A stretch of 64,000 nt of DNA from an uncultured Pseudomonadales bacterium (GTDB lineage Bacteria; Pseudomonadota; Gammaproteobacteria; Pseudomonadales; Balneatricaceae): contig CALJVT010000002.1 in assembly GCA_937773555.1 (NCBI GenBank), positions 246,501 through 310,500 on the forward strand, written 5' to 3'. The notes under the pieces are model-generated. The model saw nothing but the letters and a program-made list of their open reading frames with translations, had not been told where the DNA came from and made no database searches. Of this stretch, positions 25,848 to 34,683 are shown one piece after another (within the stretch, counting starts at the first letter, position 1; each line of letters begins with the position of its first letter). A program made the position numbers and the translations under genes.

Positions 25848-26402
25848 ATGATACGTTCTGAGATTATTAAAAACTTGGTGCCAGTTCTTTCCGGCCAATT
25901 AGTCGTTTGTAACATCGGCCTACCAAGCCAGGAGATGCATTTGTTTGGAGACCAGCCTAGCAATTTTTATATGTTAGGTACGATGGGCCTGTCCTCATCC
26001 ATTGGGCTTGGTTTAGCTTTGGCGCAGGACAAAACAGTGGTTGCCATTGATGGTGACGGATCTGTTTTGACTAACCTAGGCACGCTGCCCACTATTGCGA
26101 ATAATGTACGAGATAACTTTATTCTACTCATTATAGATAATGGAAGTTATGGATCAACCGGCGATCAACCGACGTATGCTGGTAAAAAGACCTCCTTGGC
26201 TGCGGTGGCCAGTGCATGTGGTTGTGAGAATGTTATTGAATGTCAGGCTGATGAAGCAGTAAGCGTTGTTGAAAAAGCCATCGCTAGCAAAAAAATGACG
26301 ATTATTATTTGTAAATGTATTTCTGGCAACATACCAGTGCCCGTCATTACCTTAGATCCTGTGGTTATTCGTCACCGGTTCATGCAGGCAGTAGAAGCAT
26401 GA
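25848..26402 (+). CDS. comE: Sulfopyruvate decarboxylase beta subunit (ComE-like)
   Basis: The C-terminal half (diphosphate-binding domain) of the thiamine-diphosphate enzyme, 184 residues. The cofactor motif is Gly69-Asp70-Gly71-Ser72 followed by N after about 26 residues (IIDNGSYGSTGDQ). Other conserved parts are MLGTMGLSSSIGLGLALAQ and the C-terminal domain end. The start codon lies one base after the alpha-subunit stop, so the two are coupled translationally. It joins ComD to decarboxylate sulfopyruvate; an assignment to phosphonopyruvate cannot be excluded without a search. Confidence 0.83.
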   Translation: MIRSEIIKNLVPVLSGQLVVCNIGLPSQEMHLFGDQPSNFYMLGTMGLSSSIGLGLALAQDKTVVAIDGDGSVLTNLGTLPTIANNVRDNFILLIIDNGSYGSTGDQPTYAGKKTSLAAVASACGCENVIECQADEAVSVVEKAIASKKMTIIICKCISGNIPVPVITLDPVVIRHRFMQAVEA

Positions 26403-26421
26403 ACGCCATGCTGAAGGTTTT

Positions 26422-27567
26422 ATGGTTAGCAAATTAAACAGCAAGGCTGCCAGCATTGCAGATCTTAAGTTGCGTACGAAAAACCGCATTCCTAAGTTTG
26501 CCTATGAGTACCTAGTTGGAGGTTGTAATAATGATAGAGCTATTGCGCATAACAGAGACGCTTTAGATCATGTTTTCTTACAACCTTCTTATCTTTCTAG
26601 AACTCAAGCTGCTAGTCTAAAAACAACGGCTTTAGGGGCTGAATATGATGCGCCATTTGGCATTGCCCCACTGGGGTTAAGCGGACTAATTTGGCCCAAA
26701 GCTGCTGAGTATCATGCTGCTGCGGCAAAAAAAGCCAATATTCCTTATATACTAAGTACCCTAGCAAGCACCTCTATAGAGGATGCAGCTGCGTGTGCCG
26801 GCAATAACCTTTGGTTTCAACTTTACCCACCTAAAGATCAGGAAATCAGACTTGATCTTATGCAAAGGGCACAGCAAGTAGGGTGTAATAATTTAGTTGT
26901 CACAATTGATGTCCCTGTTGCTGGAAGAAGGCCAAACGATATTAAGAATGGTTTATCAGTCCCTCCTAAAATCACTCTCAAGAGCATCTACCAAACCGTG
27001 TCTAGGCCCTCCTGGGCAATGGCAACTGGGTTGAATGGCATGCCTCAATTTGCCAGCATGCAACCCTACATGAGTAAGCTATCTAACCTTGAGGATGTGG
27101 CTAATTATATTCGCAGCACTTTAAAAGAGCCTGTTAATTTGTCTATGTTGGAGCAGTTACGGCAGCAATGGCCAGGCAAATTAATCGTTAAGGGTGTTCT
27201 TAATGTAGCAGATGCAAAACACTGTGCCGCCATCAACGTTGATGCCATTATTGTGTCCAATCACGGGGGACGGCAACTAGATGTAGCATGTTCTCCAGTG
27301 GAGATGATGCAGGAAATAGTAGATAGCGTTGGTGATAAGCTTGAAGTGTTTGTAGATAGCGGGGTTGAATCAGGCGTTGATATTGCTAGATACTTAGCTT
27401 TAGGGGCCAACATGGTGTTTTCTGGTAGGCCGTATATGTATGGTGTGGGTGCGTTTGGTAAGCAAGGCGCTAATCACTGCATTGACATCCTTTATAGTGA
27501 GTTGGAGCAGGTGATGAACCAATTAGGCTGCTCATCGCCTGATGAATTAGTGAAATTTTTAAAGTAA
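26422..27567 (+). CDS. FMN-dependent 2-hydroxy-acid dehydrogenase
   Basis: A 381-residue member of the lactate/glycolate oxidase TIM-barrel family, which oxidises L-2-hydroxy acids to 2-oxo acids. The catalytic histidine is His281 in VSNHGGRQLD; FAYEYLVGGCNND at the start, APLGLSGLIWPKAAEYHAA, VVTIDVPVAGRR and the phosphate-binding SGVESGVDIARYLALGANMVFSGRP loop are typical. In this operon the likely substrate is sulfolactate, which would be oxidised to sulfopyruvate for ComDE (inferred from position only). It starts 20 bases after comE. Confidence 0.9.
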   Translation: MVSKLNSKAASIADLKLRTKNRIPKFAYEYLVGGCNNDRAIAHNRDALDHVFLQPSYLSRTQAASLKTTALGAEYDAPFGIAPLGLSGLIWPKAAEYHAAAAKKANIPYILSTLASTSIEDAAACAGNNLWFQLYPPKDQEIRLDLMQRAQQVGCNNLVVTIDVPVAGRRPNDIKNGLSVPPKITLKSIYQTVSRPSWAMATGLNGMPQFASMQPYMSKLSNLEDVANYIRSTLKEPVNLSMLEQLRQQWPGKLIVKGVLNVADAKHCAAINVDAIIVSNHGGRQLDVACSPVEMMQEIVDSVGDKLEVFVDSGVESGVDIARYLALGANMVFSGRPYMYGVGAFGKQGANHCIDILYSELEQVMNQLGCSSPDELVKFLK

Positions 27568-27645
27568 TGATGCATGCATAAACAGGTGCGCTACTTAAAT
27601 GAAAAGTTTGATTTGAGTGGAAATAATTGAATCATAGGAGTTGAT

Positions 27646-28401
27646 GTGGAACCTACAATGTTTAATGTTGCCGGTAAAGTGATATGTGTTACTGGCGCCA
27701 GTGGTGGCATTGGTCGTTCCATAGCTACCTTTCTCTCTGAAAATGGAGCAAAGGTAGTAGGTGTGGCCAGAAGAGAGCTAGAATTAAGTGCCTGGGCTGA
27801 GTCAACCCAAGGTGATACTGCTTTTGTTGCAACTGATTTGTCTGACAGGTCTTTGATGCCAAAAATCATCTCTCAAATTGAAAGTCATTTTGGGTCGCCA
27901 GACATATTAATTAACGCAGCAGGTATTAATACTCGTGAAGCAGCAAGTGATGTCACAGCAGCTGGCTGGGACATTACGATGAACATCAATTTAATGGCAC
28001 CATTTTTCTTGGCCCAAGGTTTGGTTCCAGCAATGCACCGCAAAGGCTGGGGGCGTGTTATTAACTTTGCCTCTTTGCAATCTCGCAGAGCCTTTCCTAG
28101 TGGCCTTGCCTATGGCGCGTCTAAAGGTGGAGTTGAGCAATTGACTAGAGCCATGGCAGAAGCATGGTCGGCCCAAGGTGTTAATGTAAACGCTTTGGCC
28201 CCAGGGTTTTTCCCTACTGAACTCACTGAGTCTGTTTTTGCAGACCCAGTAAGATCTAATCGGAATGCGCAGCAAACCTGCATTGGCCGTAATGGCGAAG
28301 AGCATGATCTGTATGGCCCAATATTGTTCTTTTGCTCCTCGGCTAGCGACTACGTTACTGGGCAAACGCTATTTTTAGATGGAGGCTTTACTGCTAAATA
28401 G
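27646..28401 (+). CDS. Short-chain dehydrogenase/reductase (SDR)
   Basis: A 251-residue classical SDR. The Rossmann motif TGASGGIG lies at 16-23; NAAGINT, the catalytic Ser near 143 (NFASLQS), Tyr156 and Lys160 (YGASKGG) and the C-terminal GQTLFLDGG are present. The GTG start at 27646 is preferred because AGGAG lies at a good distance; ATG 27658 is less well spaced. In a sulfonate cluster it could oxidise dihydroxypropanesulfonate or reduce sulfoacetaldehyde (compare IsfD). The cofactor and direction are unknown. It lies between the hydroxy-acid dehydrogenase and a TauE-like exporter. Confidence 0.9.
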   Translation: MEPTMFNVAGKVICVTGASGGIGRSIATFLSENGAKVVGVARRELELSAWAESTQGDTAFVATDLSDRSLMPKIISQIESHFGSPDILINAAGINTREAASDVTAAGWDITMNINLMAPFFLAQGLVPAMHRKGWGRVINFASLQSRRAFPSGLAYGASKGGVEQLTRAMAEAWSAQGVNVNALAPGFFPTELTESVFADPVRSNRNAQQTCIGRNGEEHDLYGPILFFCSSASDYVTGQTLFLDGGFTAK

Positions 28402-28592
28402 AAACATTTGCCTAAACCGCACCAAAAATTGTGAAGCATTGTTATTTAATGTGACAGTAAGTGCACCAATATAGTTAATAGGCAACTTAGTTTTAATTTG
28501 ATGTGGCGCGAAGCCCCCACTCGTTGATTTGCTTCTGAGTTTTTCGTGCATAGCTCCTATAGTGCTTGTAACCTAAGCAGTAATTTAATCTG

Positions 28593-29369
28593 ATGTACCT
28601 CTGGGACGCATACAAGTTAATGATTAATGACCCACTCTTTTATTTTTTTGCAGTGCCTGCGGTGCTTATTTTTGGCTTAGCAAAGGGCGGCTTTGGCAAT
28701 GCAATTGGTGTTGTTGCTGTGCCATTAATGGCCATGGCTGTAAGCCCTGCAAAGGCTGCTGGTATTTTGCTGCCTATCTTGTGCGTAATGGATTGGTTTG
28801 CTATTCGCAAATTTTGGGGCAAGTGGGACTTACATAATTTGGCTATTATGTTGCCCGCAGCTTTTGCTGGAGTGCTACTAGGAACCTTAACCTTCAGCTA
28901 TTTAAACGATGCCCACGTGCGGCTGATCATCGGTTTTTTGGCTTTAGCATTTGCGCTAAATTTTTGGTTAAAATCTAACGTGTCGGTCAAACAAAAACCT
29001 AACCGGATCAAAGGTGTGTTTTGGTCTACTATCGCTGGGTTTACCAGTTTTGGCATTCACGCAGGGGGCCCGCCAATAAACTTTTATCTGATACCCCAAA
29101 AGTTACACCCAACAGTATTCATGGGCACATGTGCTGTTTTCTTTGGGGTGGTCAACTATGTAAAATTAGTACCCTATTTTTGGCTGGGGCAATTAGAAAG
29201 TGAAAACTTATTAACCTCCCTTATTCTGCTGCCCTTAGCCCCAATTGGTGTGAGCTTAGGCTATTACTTACATCTGCGAGTATCACCGCAAAAATTCTAC
29301 CAAATTTTTAACTTCTTTCTGTTTGTTACTGGGTGCAAGCTGGCTTACGATGGGTTTATGTTGCTGTAG
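28593..29369 (+). CDS. TauE/SafE-family membrane exporter
   Basis: A 258-residue protein with about seven or eight membrane helices and the TauE/SafE pattern (GLAKGGFGNAIGVVAVPLMAM, LLPILCVMDWFAIRKFWGKWD, GFTSFGIHAGGPPINFYLIPQ). This family exports sulfite, sulfoacetate or other sulfonates, or takes up small acids. Its place after the sulfopyruvate decarboxylase and SDR genes points to disposal of a sulfonate-derived product. It is separated from the SDR gene by 191 bases, so it may have its own promoter. The ATG at 28593 has no strong ribosome site. Confidence 0.87.
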   Translation: MYLWDAYKLMINDPLFYFFAVPAVLIFGLAKGGFGNAIGVVAVPLMAMAVSPAKAAGILLPILCVMDWFAIRKFWGKWDLHNLAIMLPAAFAGVLLGTLTFSYLNDAHVRLIIGFLALAFALNFWLKSNVSVKQKPNRIKGVFWSTIAGFTSFGIHAGGPPINFYLIPQKLHPTVFMGTCAVFFGVVNYVKLVPYFWLGQLESENLLTSLILLPLAPIGVSLGYYLHLRVSPQKFYQIFNFFLFVTGCKLAYDGFMLL

Positions 29370-29828
29370 ATACCTGCGCTATTGAGGGTGGCAGCCAATT
29401 AATGATCATTCATCACGACCTGTGTATTGCAAGTTGGAACCACTAGGTCCCACTTTAAGTTGTTATTCGCTTAACCCCTTTGTGCCACATTGCCGATAAA
29501 GGTAGTGAATCCCTGGGTAGGCCACATCGTGTTCAAACTTAACAGATGAACTTTCTGCATGCTACTTGTGGCTCTACACAATAATGTGAGGGGAGGTTGT
29601 ATTGCTGCAGCTGCTAATAGCCCTTCTCAAACTACACAAACCAAAACAGGCGGCACATAGGCTATTACAAAAATATTTTCACAAAGGTGCAATTTTTTTA
29701 AACTGTAATATTCCTGTAATATTTCGAATGTATAGTTATTTTATATACAAAACGTTAATACGAAGAGTATAGTAGTTCTAACGAAACAAAAAGCTAGACT
29801 AATCTATATATCGAGTTCACCAAGTATT
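29370..29828. promoter_or_regulatory. 459-base regulatory gap with tandem and inverted repeats upstream of the DeoR gene
   Basis: No credible ORF. Two exact copies of CTGTAATATT (29703-29712 and 29714-29723) are offset by 11 bases, about one helical turn, followed by the dyad TGTATA-N9-TATACA (29729-29749). Together they lie 80-126 bases before the DeoR start and are likely binding sites for that regulator or another activator of the transport operon. Confidence 0.5.
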
Positions 29829-30614
29829 ATGACTTTATCTCCTCGACAGCAGCGCATTATAGACAAGCTCCATGATACAAACGGAGTACTTTCTAGTTTA
29901 GAAATCACATCTTTGTTTAATGTTTCTGTTCAAACTATTAGGAAAGACCTTAACGAACTAAGTGAGCTTGGACACGTGCGACGGGTGCACGGCGGTATTA
30001 GCTTGCCTGGTAATAATCACAATATCTCCTTTAGTAACCGCACGGTCATGAACCTCTTAGCAAAGCAAAATATTGCCCGTAAGGTTGCAACGCTATTGCC
30101 GGAGGACAGTACTGTTTTTCTTGGTATTGGTACCACACCTCAGCACGTCGCACTGGCCTTGCTCGACCACCCCGGTTTAACGGTAGTCACTAACAATATT
30201 AACGTTGCACTAACGCTAAGTAACAGTTCTAAAATACAAACTTACCTAGCAGGTGGTTTAGTGCGGCCTGGTGATCAGGACACAATGGGGCCAGAAACAA
30301 CTGCTTTTTTAAGTAAGTTTAATATTCAGTACGGTGTATTTGGTGTGGGAGGCTTAAGCTCAAAGGGCCAGCTTTTGGACTTCTCTCCGGAAGAGTCTAG
30401 TGTTTCTAGAGTGATTATGGAAAACAGCGAGAGGCGAATACTAGTCGCAGACCACAGTAAGATCAATCGCTATGCACCAGTAGTTACGGGAACGCTAAAC
30501 GACATTGACATTTTAGTGATGGATTTCTTATCAGAACCTTATCGGCAGACTTGCATGGGGTTTGACTCTGAAATTATTGAAGTTGGATCCACCTCGGAAG
30601 TTTTGCCATGTTAA
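29829..30614 (+). CDS. DeoR/GlpR-family transcriptional regulator
   Basis: A 261-residue DeoR-family protein. The N-terminal HTH (about 5-58) has LFNVSVQTIRKDLNELSELG and the wing RVHGGI; the C-terminal DeoRC sugar-phosphate sensor has FLGIGTTPQHVALAL, TVVTNNINVAL, LAGGLVRPGDQDTMGPE and VADHSKINRYAPV. GlpR-like members bind glycerol 3-phosphate. Since the downstream operon imports a glycerol-phosphate-like substrate and includes a GlpD-like dehydrogenase, a phosphorylated polyol is the probable inducer. It overlaps the ATPase gene by seven bases, so it heads the operon. Confidence 0.93.
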   Translation: MTLSPRQQRIIDKLHDTNGVLSSLEITSLFNVSVQTIRKDLNELSELGHVRRVHGGISLPGNNHNISFSNRTVMNLLAKQNIARKVATLLPEDSTVFLGIGTTPQHVALALLDHPGLTVVTNNINVALTLSNSSKIQTYLAGGLVRPGDQDTMGPETTAFLSKFNIQYGVFGVGGLSSKGQLLDFSPEESSVSRVIMENSERRILVADHSKINRYAPVVTGTLNDIDILVMDFLSEPYRQTCMGFDSEIIEVGSTSEVLPC

Positions 30615-31573
30615 AAGTTGATGGAATATCACGCAGTTATGGTGATTTAAAGGTTGTCGACCAATTGAGCTTTACAGTCAACGAAGGCGAATTCGTTGCT
30701 TTACTTGGCCCTTCTGGTTGCGGTAAGTCAACGTCTTTAAAAATGATTGCGGGGTTAGAAGTTCCAGACGAAGGCAGCATCCATTTAGATGGGCGGGATA
30801 TTACCCAGCTTTCTCCAGGGGATCGCAAACTCGCTATGGTTTTTCAATCCTATGCGCTGTTTCCCCACCTAAAAGTTGAAGAAAATATTTTGTTTGGTCT
30901 TCAGGCACGAAAGGTACCCAAAAACGAACAAAAAAAGCGTCTAGACTCAGTTGTTGAACTAGTAGGCCTTGGGGATCACCTACAAAAAAAGCCAGGTCAG
31001 CTATCTGGTGGGCAGTGCCAGCGTGTTGCTTTAGCTAGAGCCATAGTCGCACAGGCTAAGTTATGCCTAATGGATGAGCCTTTATCAAACCTTGATGCCA
31101 AACTTCGAAACGAAATGCGTACCGAAATTAGAGCACTACAACAGCGCCTTGGTATGTCGGTTATCTATGTTACACACGATCAGGTAGAGGCTATGAGCAT
31201 GGCAGACAGAATCGTTTTAATGAATGACGGCAAAGTTGAACAAGTAGACGTGCCTGAAGCGTTATACAGCAAGCCCAAGACAATTTTCACAGCTCAATTC
31301 ATTGGCAGCCCGCCAATGAATATTATTGGGTCTGGTGAGGACTGCCGGGGCATCCGACCTGAGCATATTGAAATTTCTGAACACGGTATGCCAGCTAGTG
31401 TTGTTAGTTGTGACTACCACGGTGCCGATACAATCGTGCTTGCCGATGTTAGTGCAATGGGAGAAGACCAAAAGTTAATAAAAATTCGCTACCCGGGACA
31501 CGCTATGTTTGCACCCCAGCAGCGATTAGCTGTTCGTTGGGCACCCGAAAACGAACATACATTTTTGATCTAA
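30608..31573 (+). CDS. Carbohydrate/glycerol-phosphate ABC importer ATPase (UgpC/MalK-like)
   Basis: A 321-residue ATPase. Walker A GPSGCGKST lies at 34-42, the signature LSGGQ at 132-136 (with Cys next, LSGGQCQR), Walker B DEPLSNLDAKLR with Asp156 and Glu157, and the H-loop THDQVEAMSMA. The C-terminal TOBE-like domain (about 240-321) is shorter than in MalK or UgpC of about 356-370 residues. It energises the import system of the next three genes. It starts within the end of the DeoR gene, so the regulator and transporter are one unit. Confidence 0.93.
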   Translation: MLKVDGISRSYGDLKVVDQLSFTVNEGEFVALLGPSGCGKSTSLKMIAGLEVPDEGSIHLDGRDITQLSPGDRKLAMVFQSYALFPHLKVEENILFGLQARKVPKNEQKKRLDSVVELVGLGDHLQKKPGQLSGGQCQRVALARAIVAQAKLCLMDEPLSNLDAKLRNEMRTEIRALQQRLGMSVIYVTHDQVEAMSMADRIVLMNDGKVEQVDVPEALYSKPKTIFTAQFIGSPPMNIIGSGEDCRGIRPEHIEISEHGMPASVVSCDYHGADTIVLADVSAMGEDQKLIKIRYPGHAMFAPQQRLAVRWAPENEHTFLI

Positions 31574-31639
31574 CATAAGAAGTTTTTAAAGTTGAAATAA
31601 GTTATAAAGTAATAAAAAATAAAGTGAGGAATATGACCG

Positions 31640-32926
31640 ATGAAAATACTATCTAAATACCTGACGACTGTTGGCGTGGCTTCAATCCTTGGATTGAGTA
31701 CTGTTGCTAACGCCGCTACCGATTTAACCATGTACTACCCAGTAGCGGTAGGTGGTTCATTGACTAAAATTGTTGATGGAATGGTAGACAAGTTTGAAGC
31801 GGAAAACCCTGACATTAATGTTAATGCCATTTATGCTGGTAACTACAACGATGCTCGTGTGAAGGCATTAGCGGCGTTACAAAGTGGCTCTCCAGCACAA
31901 TTGTCAGTTATGTTCTCTATCGACATTCATGAACTTCGCAACCTTGAAGCTATTGTTGCTTTTGACGATGTTGTGAGCACCGATGAAGAGCGACAATGGT
32001 TGAATAGTTTTTACCCAGCTTTAATGGAAAATGGTAAAGCTGACGGCAAAACATGGGGCGTACCATTTCAGCGCTCTACTATCGTTATGTACTATAACAA
32101 GGATATGTTCCGTGCTGCTGGTTTAGATCCCGAGATGCCACCCACAAGCTGGGAAGAGTTTGTCAGTATGGGTAAAAAGTTAACTAAAAAAAGCGCTAAT
32201 GGAACGGTTGACCAATGGGGTGCAATGATCCCATCAACTGGCTACCCATACTGGATGTTTGGTGCACTTACTAAGCAAAATAGTGAAGTGTTAATGAATC
32301 AGGAAGGTACAGAAACATACTTTGACAAACCTGGTGTTGTTGAGGCTTTAGAGTATTGGCAGGATCTGGGTAATAAGCACGCTATTATGCCTAAAGGTAT
32401 GATTGAATGGGGCACGTTACGTCAAAACTTTCTTGATCAAAAAACCGCCATTATGTGGCACTCAACAGGCAACTTAACTACGGTAAAAAACAAGGCTAGT
32501 TTTGACTTTGGTGTGGCCAAATTACCAGGTAATAAGGAGCTAGGCTCACCTACTGGAGGCGGTAATTTTTATATCTTCGAGAAATCATCAGCTGAAGAAA
32601 AGAAAGCTGCGCTGAAATTTGTGAAGTTTATGACTTCTGCTGAGCAAGCAGCTCATTGGTCTAAATCAACTGGCTATATGGGTGTTGGTCCAAGCGCTTA
32701 CGAAACAGAAACGCTTAAAGCCTATCTTAAAACCTTCCCACCGGCTGCAGTAGCACGCGACCAGCTCACTCACGCTACAGCGGAACTGTCTACTCACGAA
32801 GCAGGACGCGTTCGAAAGTATCTTGATGATGCGATTCAGGCAGCGTTAACTGGACAGTCTTCAGCGGAAGAAGCGTTAACAGACGCTCAAAAGCAAGCTG
32901 AAAGAATCTTACGGCGCTATAAGTAG
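31640..32926 (+). CDS. ABC importer substrate-binding protein (UgpB-like)
   Basis: A 428-residue periplasmic protein with a signal peptide (about 1-25, ending ANA) and an extracellular solute-binding family 1 fold. The pattern TMYYPVAVGGSLTKIVDGMVDKFE, AIYAGNYNDARVKALAAL, GVPFQRSTIVMYYNKDMFRAAG and MWHSTGNLTTVKN follows glycerol-3-phosphate/glycerophosphodiester-binding UgpB proteins (including GNL loop). Ligand identity is inferred from this and the phosphodiesterase, phosphatase and G3P dehydrogenase genes downstream. A strong hairpin follows immediately. Confidence 0.9.
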   Translation: MKILSKYLTTVGVASILGLSTVANAATDLTMYYPVAVGGSLTKIVDGMVDKFEAENPDINVNAIYAGNYNDARVKALAALQSGSPAQLSVMFSIDIHELRNLEAIVAFDDVVSTDEERQWLNSFYPALMENGKADGKTWGVPFQRSTIVMYYNKDMFRAAGLDPEMPPTSWEEFVSMGKKLTKKSANGTVDQWGAMIPSTGYPYWMFGALTKQNSEVLMNQEGTETYFDKPGVVEALEYWQDLGNKHAIMPKGMIEWGTLRQNFLDQKTAIMWHSTGNLTTVKNKASFDFGVAKLPGNKELGSPTGGGNFYIFEKSSAEEKKAALKFVKFMTSAEQAAHWSKSTGYMGVGPSAYETETLKAYLKTFPPAAVARDQLTHATAELSTHEAGRVRKYLDDAIQAALTGQSSAEEALTDAQKQAERILRRYK

Positions 32927-32932
32927 GAATCC

Positions 32933-32959
32933 ATTGGGGCCGGTAGTATCGGCCCCAAT
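32933..32959 (+). promoter_or_regulatory. 10-bp hairpin after the binding-protein gene
   Basis: ATTGGGGCCG (32933-32942), loop GTAGTAT, CGGCCCCAAT (32950-32959), then only TTTAAT. It begins seven bases after the binding-protein stop. It is placed like the hairpin after the TRAP binding protein (17607-17642) and probably limits or protects the upstream mRNA rather than terminating fully. Confidence 0.8.
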
Positions 32960-32995
32960 TTAATCCTCTAATTATTAAACTGGCTAATACAAAAT

Positions 32996-33868
32996 ATGCT
33001 CAACCGATTTAACTTGAAAGCTTGGCTGCTGCTGTTGCCGGCGCTATCTTTTTTAATAGCGTTTACTCATTGGCCTACACTTAAGTCTATATGGCGTAGT
33101 TTTACTTGGGCCAGATCAGATGTGGCTCCTAGTCAGTTTGTTGGTTTCGAAAACTACCAGCTATTGTTAGAAGATCCTGTATTCTGGAAAGTCTTTGAAA
33201 ATAATTTCTGGTATGCAGTGGGAACTGTTCCCACATCCATAGCTCTGGCCATTATGATGGCGCTTTGGGTAAATAGTAAGATTCGTGGCACCAGTTTACT
33301 GCGGCTAGCTTTCTTTACACCCACCATATTACCTATGATCACTGTAGCGAATATCTGGTTATTTTTTTATAGCCCCCAAATTGGACTGTTTAATCAGTTA
33401 CTTGCACTGGTTGGAATTGAGGGCCCTAATTGGCTTGGAGATCCAGACCTTGCACTATCTAGCTTGATGGTAATGACCGTCTGGAAAGAGGCTGGATTTT
33501 TTATGATTTTTTACCTCGCTGCTCTTCAGACACTAAGCCCTGAGCTTTATGCTGCAGCGAAACTAGAGGGTGCTAGTGCATGGAGAATATTTAGGAAGAT
33601 AACCTTCCCATTGCTTATGCCCACTACACTGTTTGTTTTAATTAATGCCATATTAAATGCATTTAAGCTGGTTGATCATTTGTTCATCTTAACCAAGGGT
33701 GGGCCTAACAATGAAAGTAACCTACTTTTGTATTACATCTATGAAACAGCGTTTAGCTTTCTCGACAGCTACTACGCGGCAACCCTCACTGTGGTTATGT
33801 TAGCAACTTTGGCAGTCATTGCTTTGGTGCAGATGCTGCTTCTTGATCGTAAAATTCACTATCGGTAA
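32996..33868 (+). CDS. ABC importer permease (UgpA-like)
   Basis: A 290-residue inner-membrane permease of the carbohydrate-importer class (MalF/UgpA type) with six predicted helices. The EAA loop for ATPase contact is near residues 188-205 (ELYAAAKLEGASAWRIFRKITFPLL). It precedes the second permease by five bases. Together they form the transmembrane channel for the UgpB-like ligand. Full length; start at ATG 32996 has no strong ribosome site. Confidence 0.93.
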   Translation: MLNRFNLKAWLLLLPALSFLIAFTHWPTLKSIWRSFTWARSDVAPSQFVGFENYQLLLEDPVFWKVFENNFWYAVGTVPTSIALAIMMALWVNSKIRGTSLLRLAFFTPTILPMITVANIWLFFYSPQIGLFNQLLALVGIEGPNWLGDPDLALSSLMVMTVWKEAGFFMIFYLAALQTLSPELYAAAKLEGASAWRIFRKITFPLLMPTTLFVLINAILNAFKLVDHLFILTKGGPNNESNLLLYYIYETAFSFLDSYYAATLTVVMLATLAVIALVQMLLLDRKIHYR

Positions 33869-33873
33869 AAGTT

Positions 33874-34683
33874 ATGTCTTCTTGGTTCCAAACTTTTTCT
33901 AAAGTATCAGCCTACCTGCTAGGCATACTTTGGGTATTACCACTGCTGTATGCGTTTTGGGCTGCTTTTCATCCGCCTGAATTTGCTACCAAATTCTCGT
34001 TGACTGCACCATTGACCCTAGAGAACTTCGAGTCAGCTTGGGATCAGGCACCTTTTTTCCGTTACATGTTAAACACCATTGTTATCACAAGCTTAATTCT
34101 GGCTTCACAGCTATTTCTTTGCACACTTGCAGGGTATGCGCTGGCGAGAGAAAAATTTGCTGGGCGTGGGTTTGCTTTTGCTCTTGTGCTTACACAGCTA
34201 ATGGTAATGCCTGAAGTGCTCATTGTGGAAAACTACCGCACATTGGCTGGGCTTGATTTAATAGATACCTATTTAGGGGTTGGCCTGCCTTATCTGGCAA
34301 GTGCTTTTGGCATCTTCCTATTGCGTCAAACCTTTAAAACTGTGCCGCAGGAGCTTGAAGATGCCGCTCGAGTTGAAGGCTTATCCGGCCTTGGCATTAT
34401 CTGGAAAGTATTTGTGCCCTTAGCGTTCCCCACTTACTTGGCCTTTAGCTTGGTCTCTGTGAGCTATCATTGGAATAACTTTCTATGGCCCCTTGTGGTT
34501 ACCAATACTGAGGCAAGCCGACCTTTAACCGTTGGTATGGCAATATTTGGTGCACCTGAGTCGGGTGTGGACTGGTCAGTTATTTCCGCAGGTACGTTGA
34601 TCGCTATCGGTCCGTTGCTGATCTTATTCTTAATTTTCCAACGACGATTTATTCAGTCGTTTATGCATGCAGGTATTAAGTAA
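33874..34683 (+). CDS. ABC importer permease (UgpE-like)
   Basis: A 269-residue MalG/UgpE-type permease with six predicted helices. The EAA loop is near residues 160-180 (QELEDAARVEGLSGLGIIWKVFVPLAFP). Other typical segments are RYMLNTIVITSLIL and the SYHWNNFLWPLVV region. It ends directly at the start of the endonuclease/exonuclease/phosphatase gene (stop and start are adjacent), so transport and phosphodiester cleavage are tightly linked. Confidence 0.93.
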   Translation: MSSWFQTFSKVSAYLLGILWVLPLLYAFWAAFHPPEFATKFSLTAPLTLENFESAWDQAPFFRYMLNTIVITSLILASQLFLCTLAGYALAREKFAGRGFAFALVLTQLMVMPEVLIVENYRTLAGLDLIDTYLGVGLPYLASAFGIFLLRQTFKTVPQELEDAARVEGLSGLGIIWKVFVPLAFPTYLAFSLVSVSYHWNNFLWPLVVTNTEASRPLTVGMAIFGAPESGVDWSVISAGTLIAIGPLLILFLIFQRRFIQSFMHAGIK

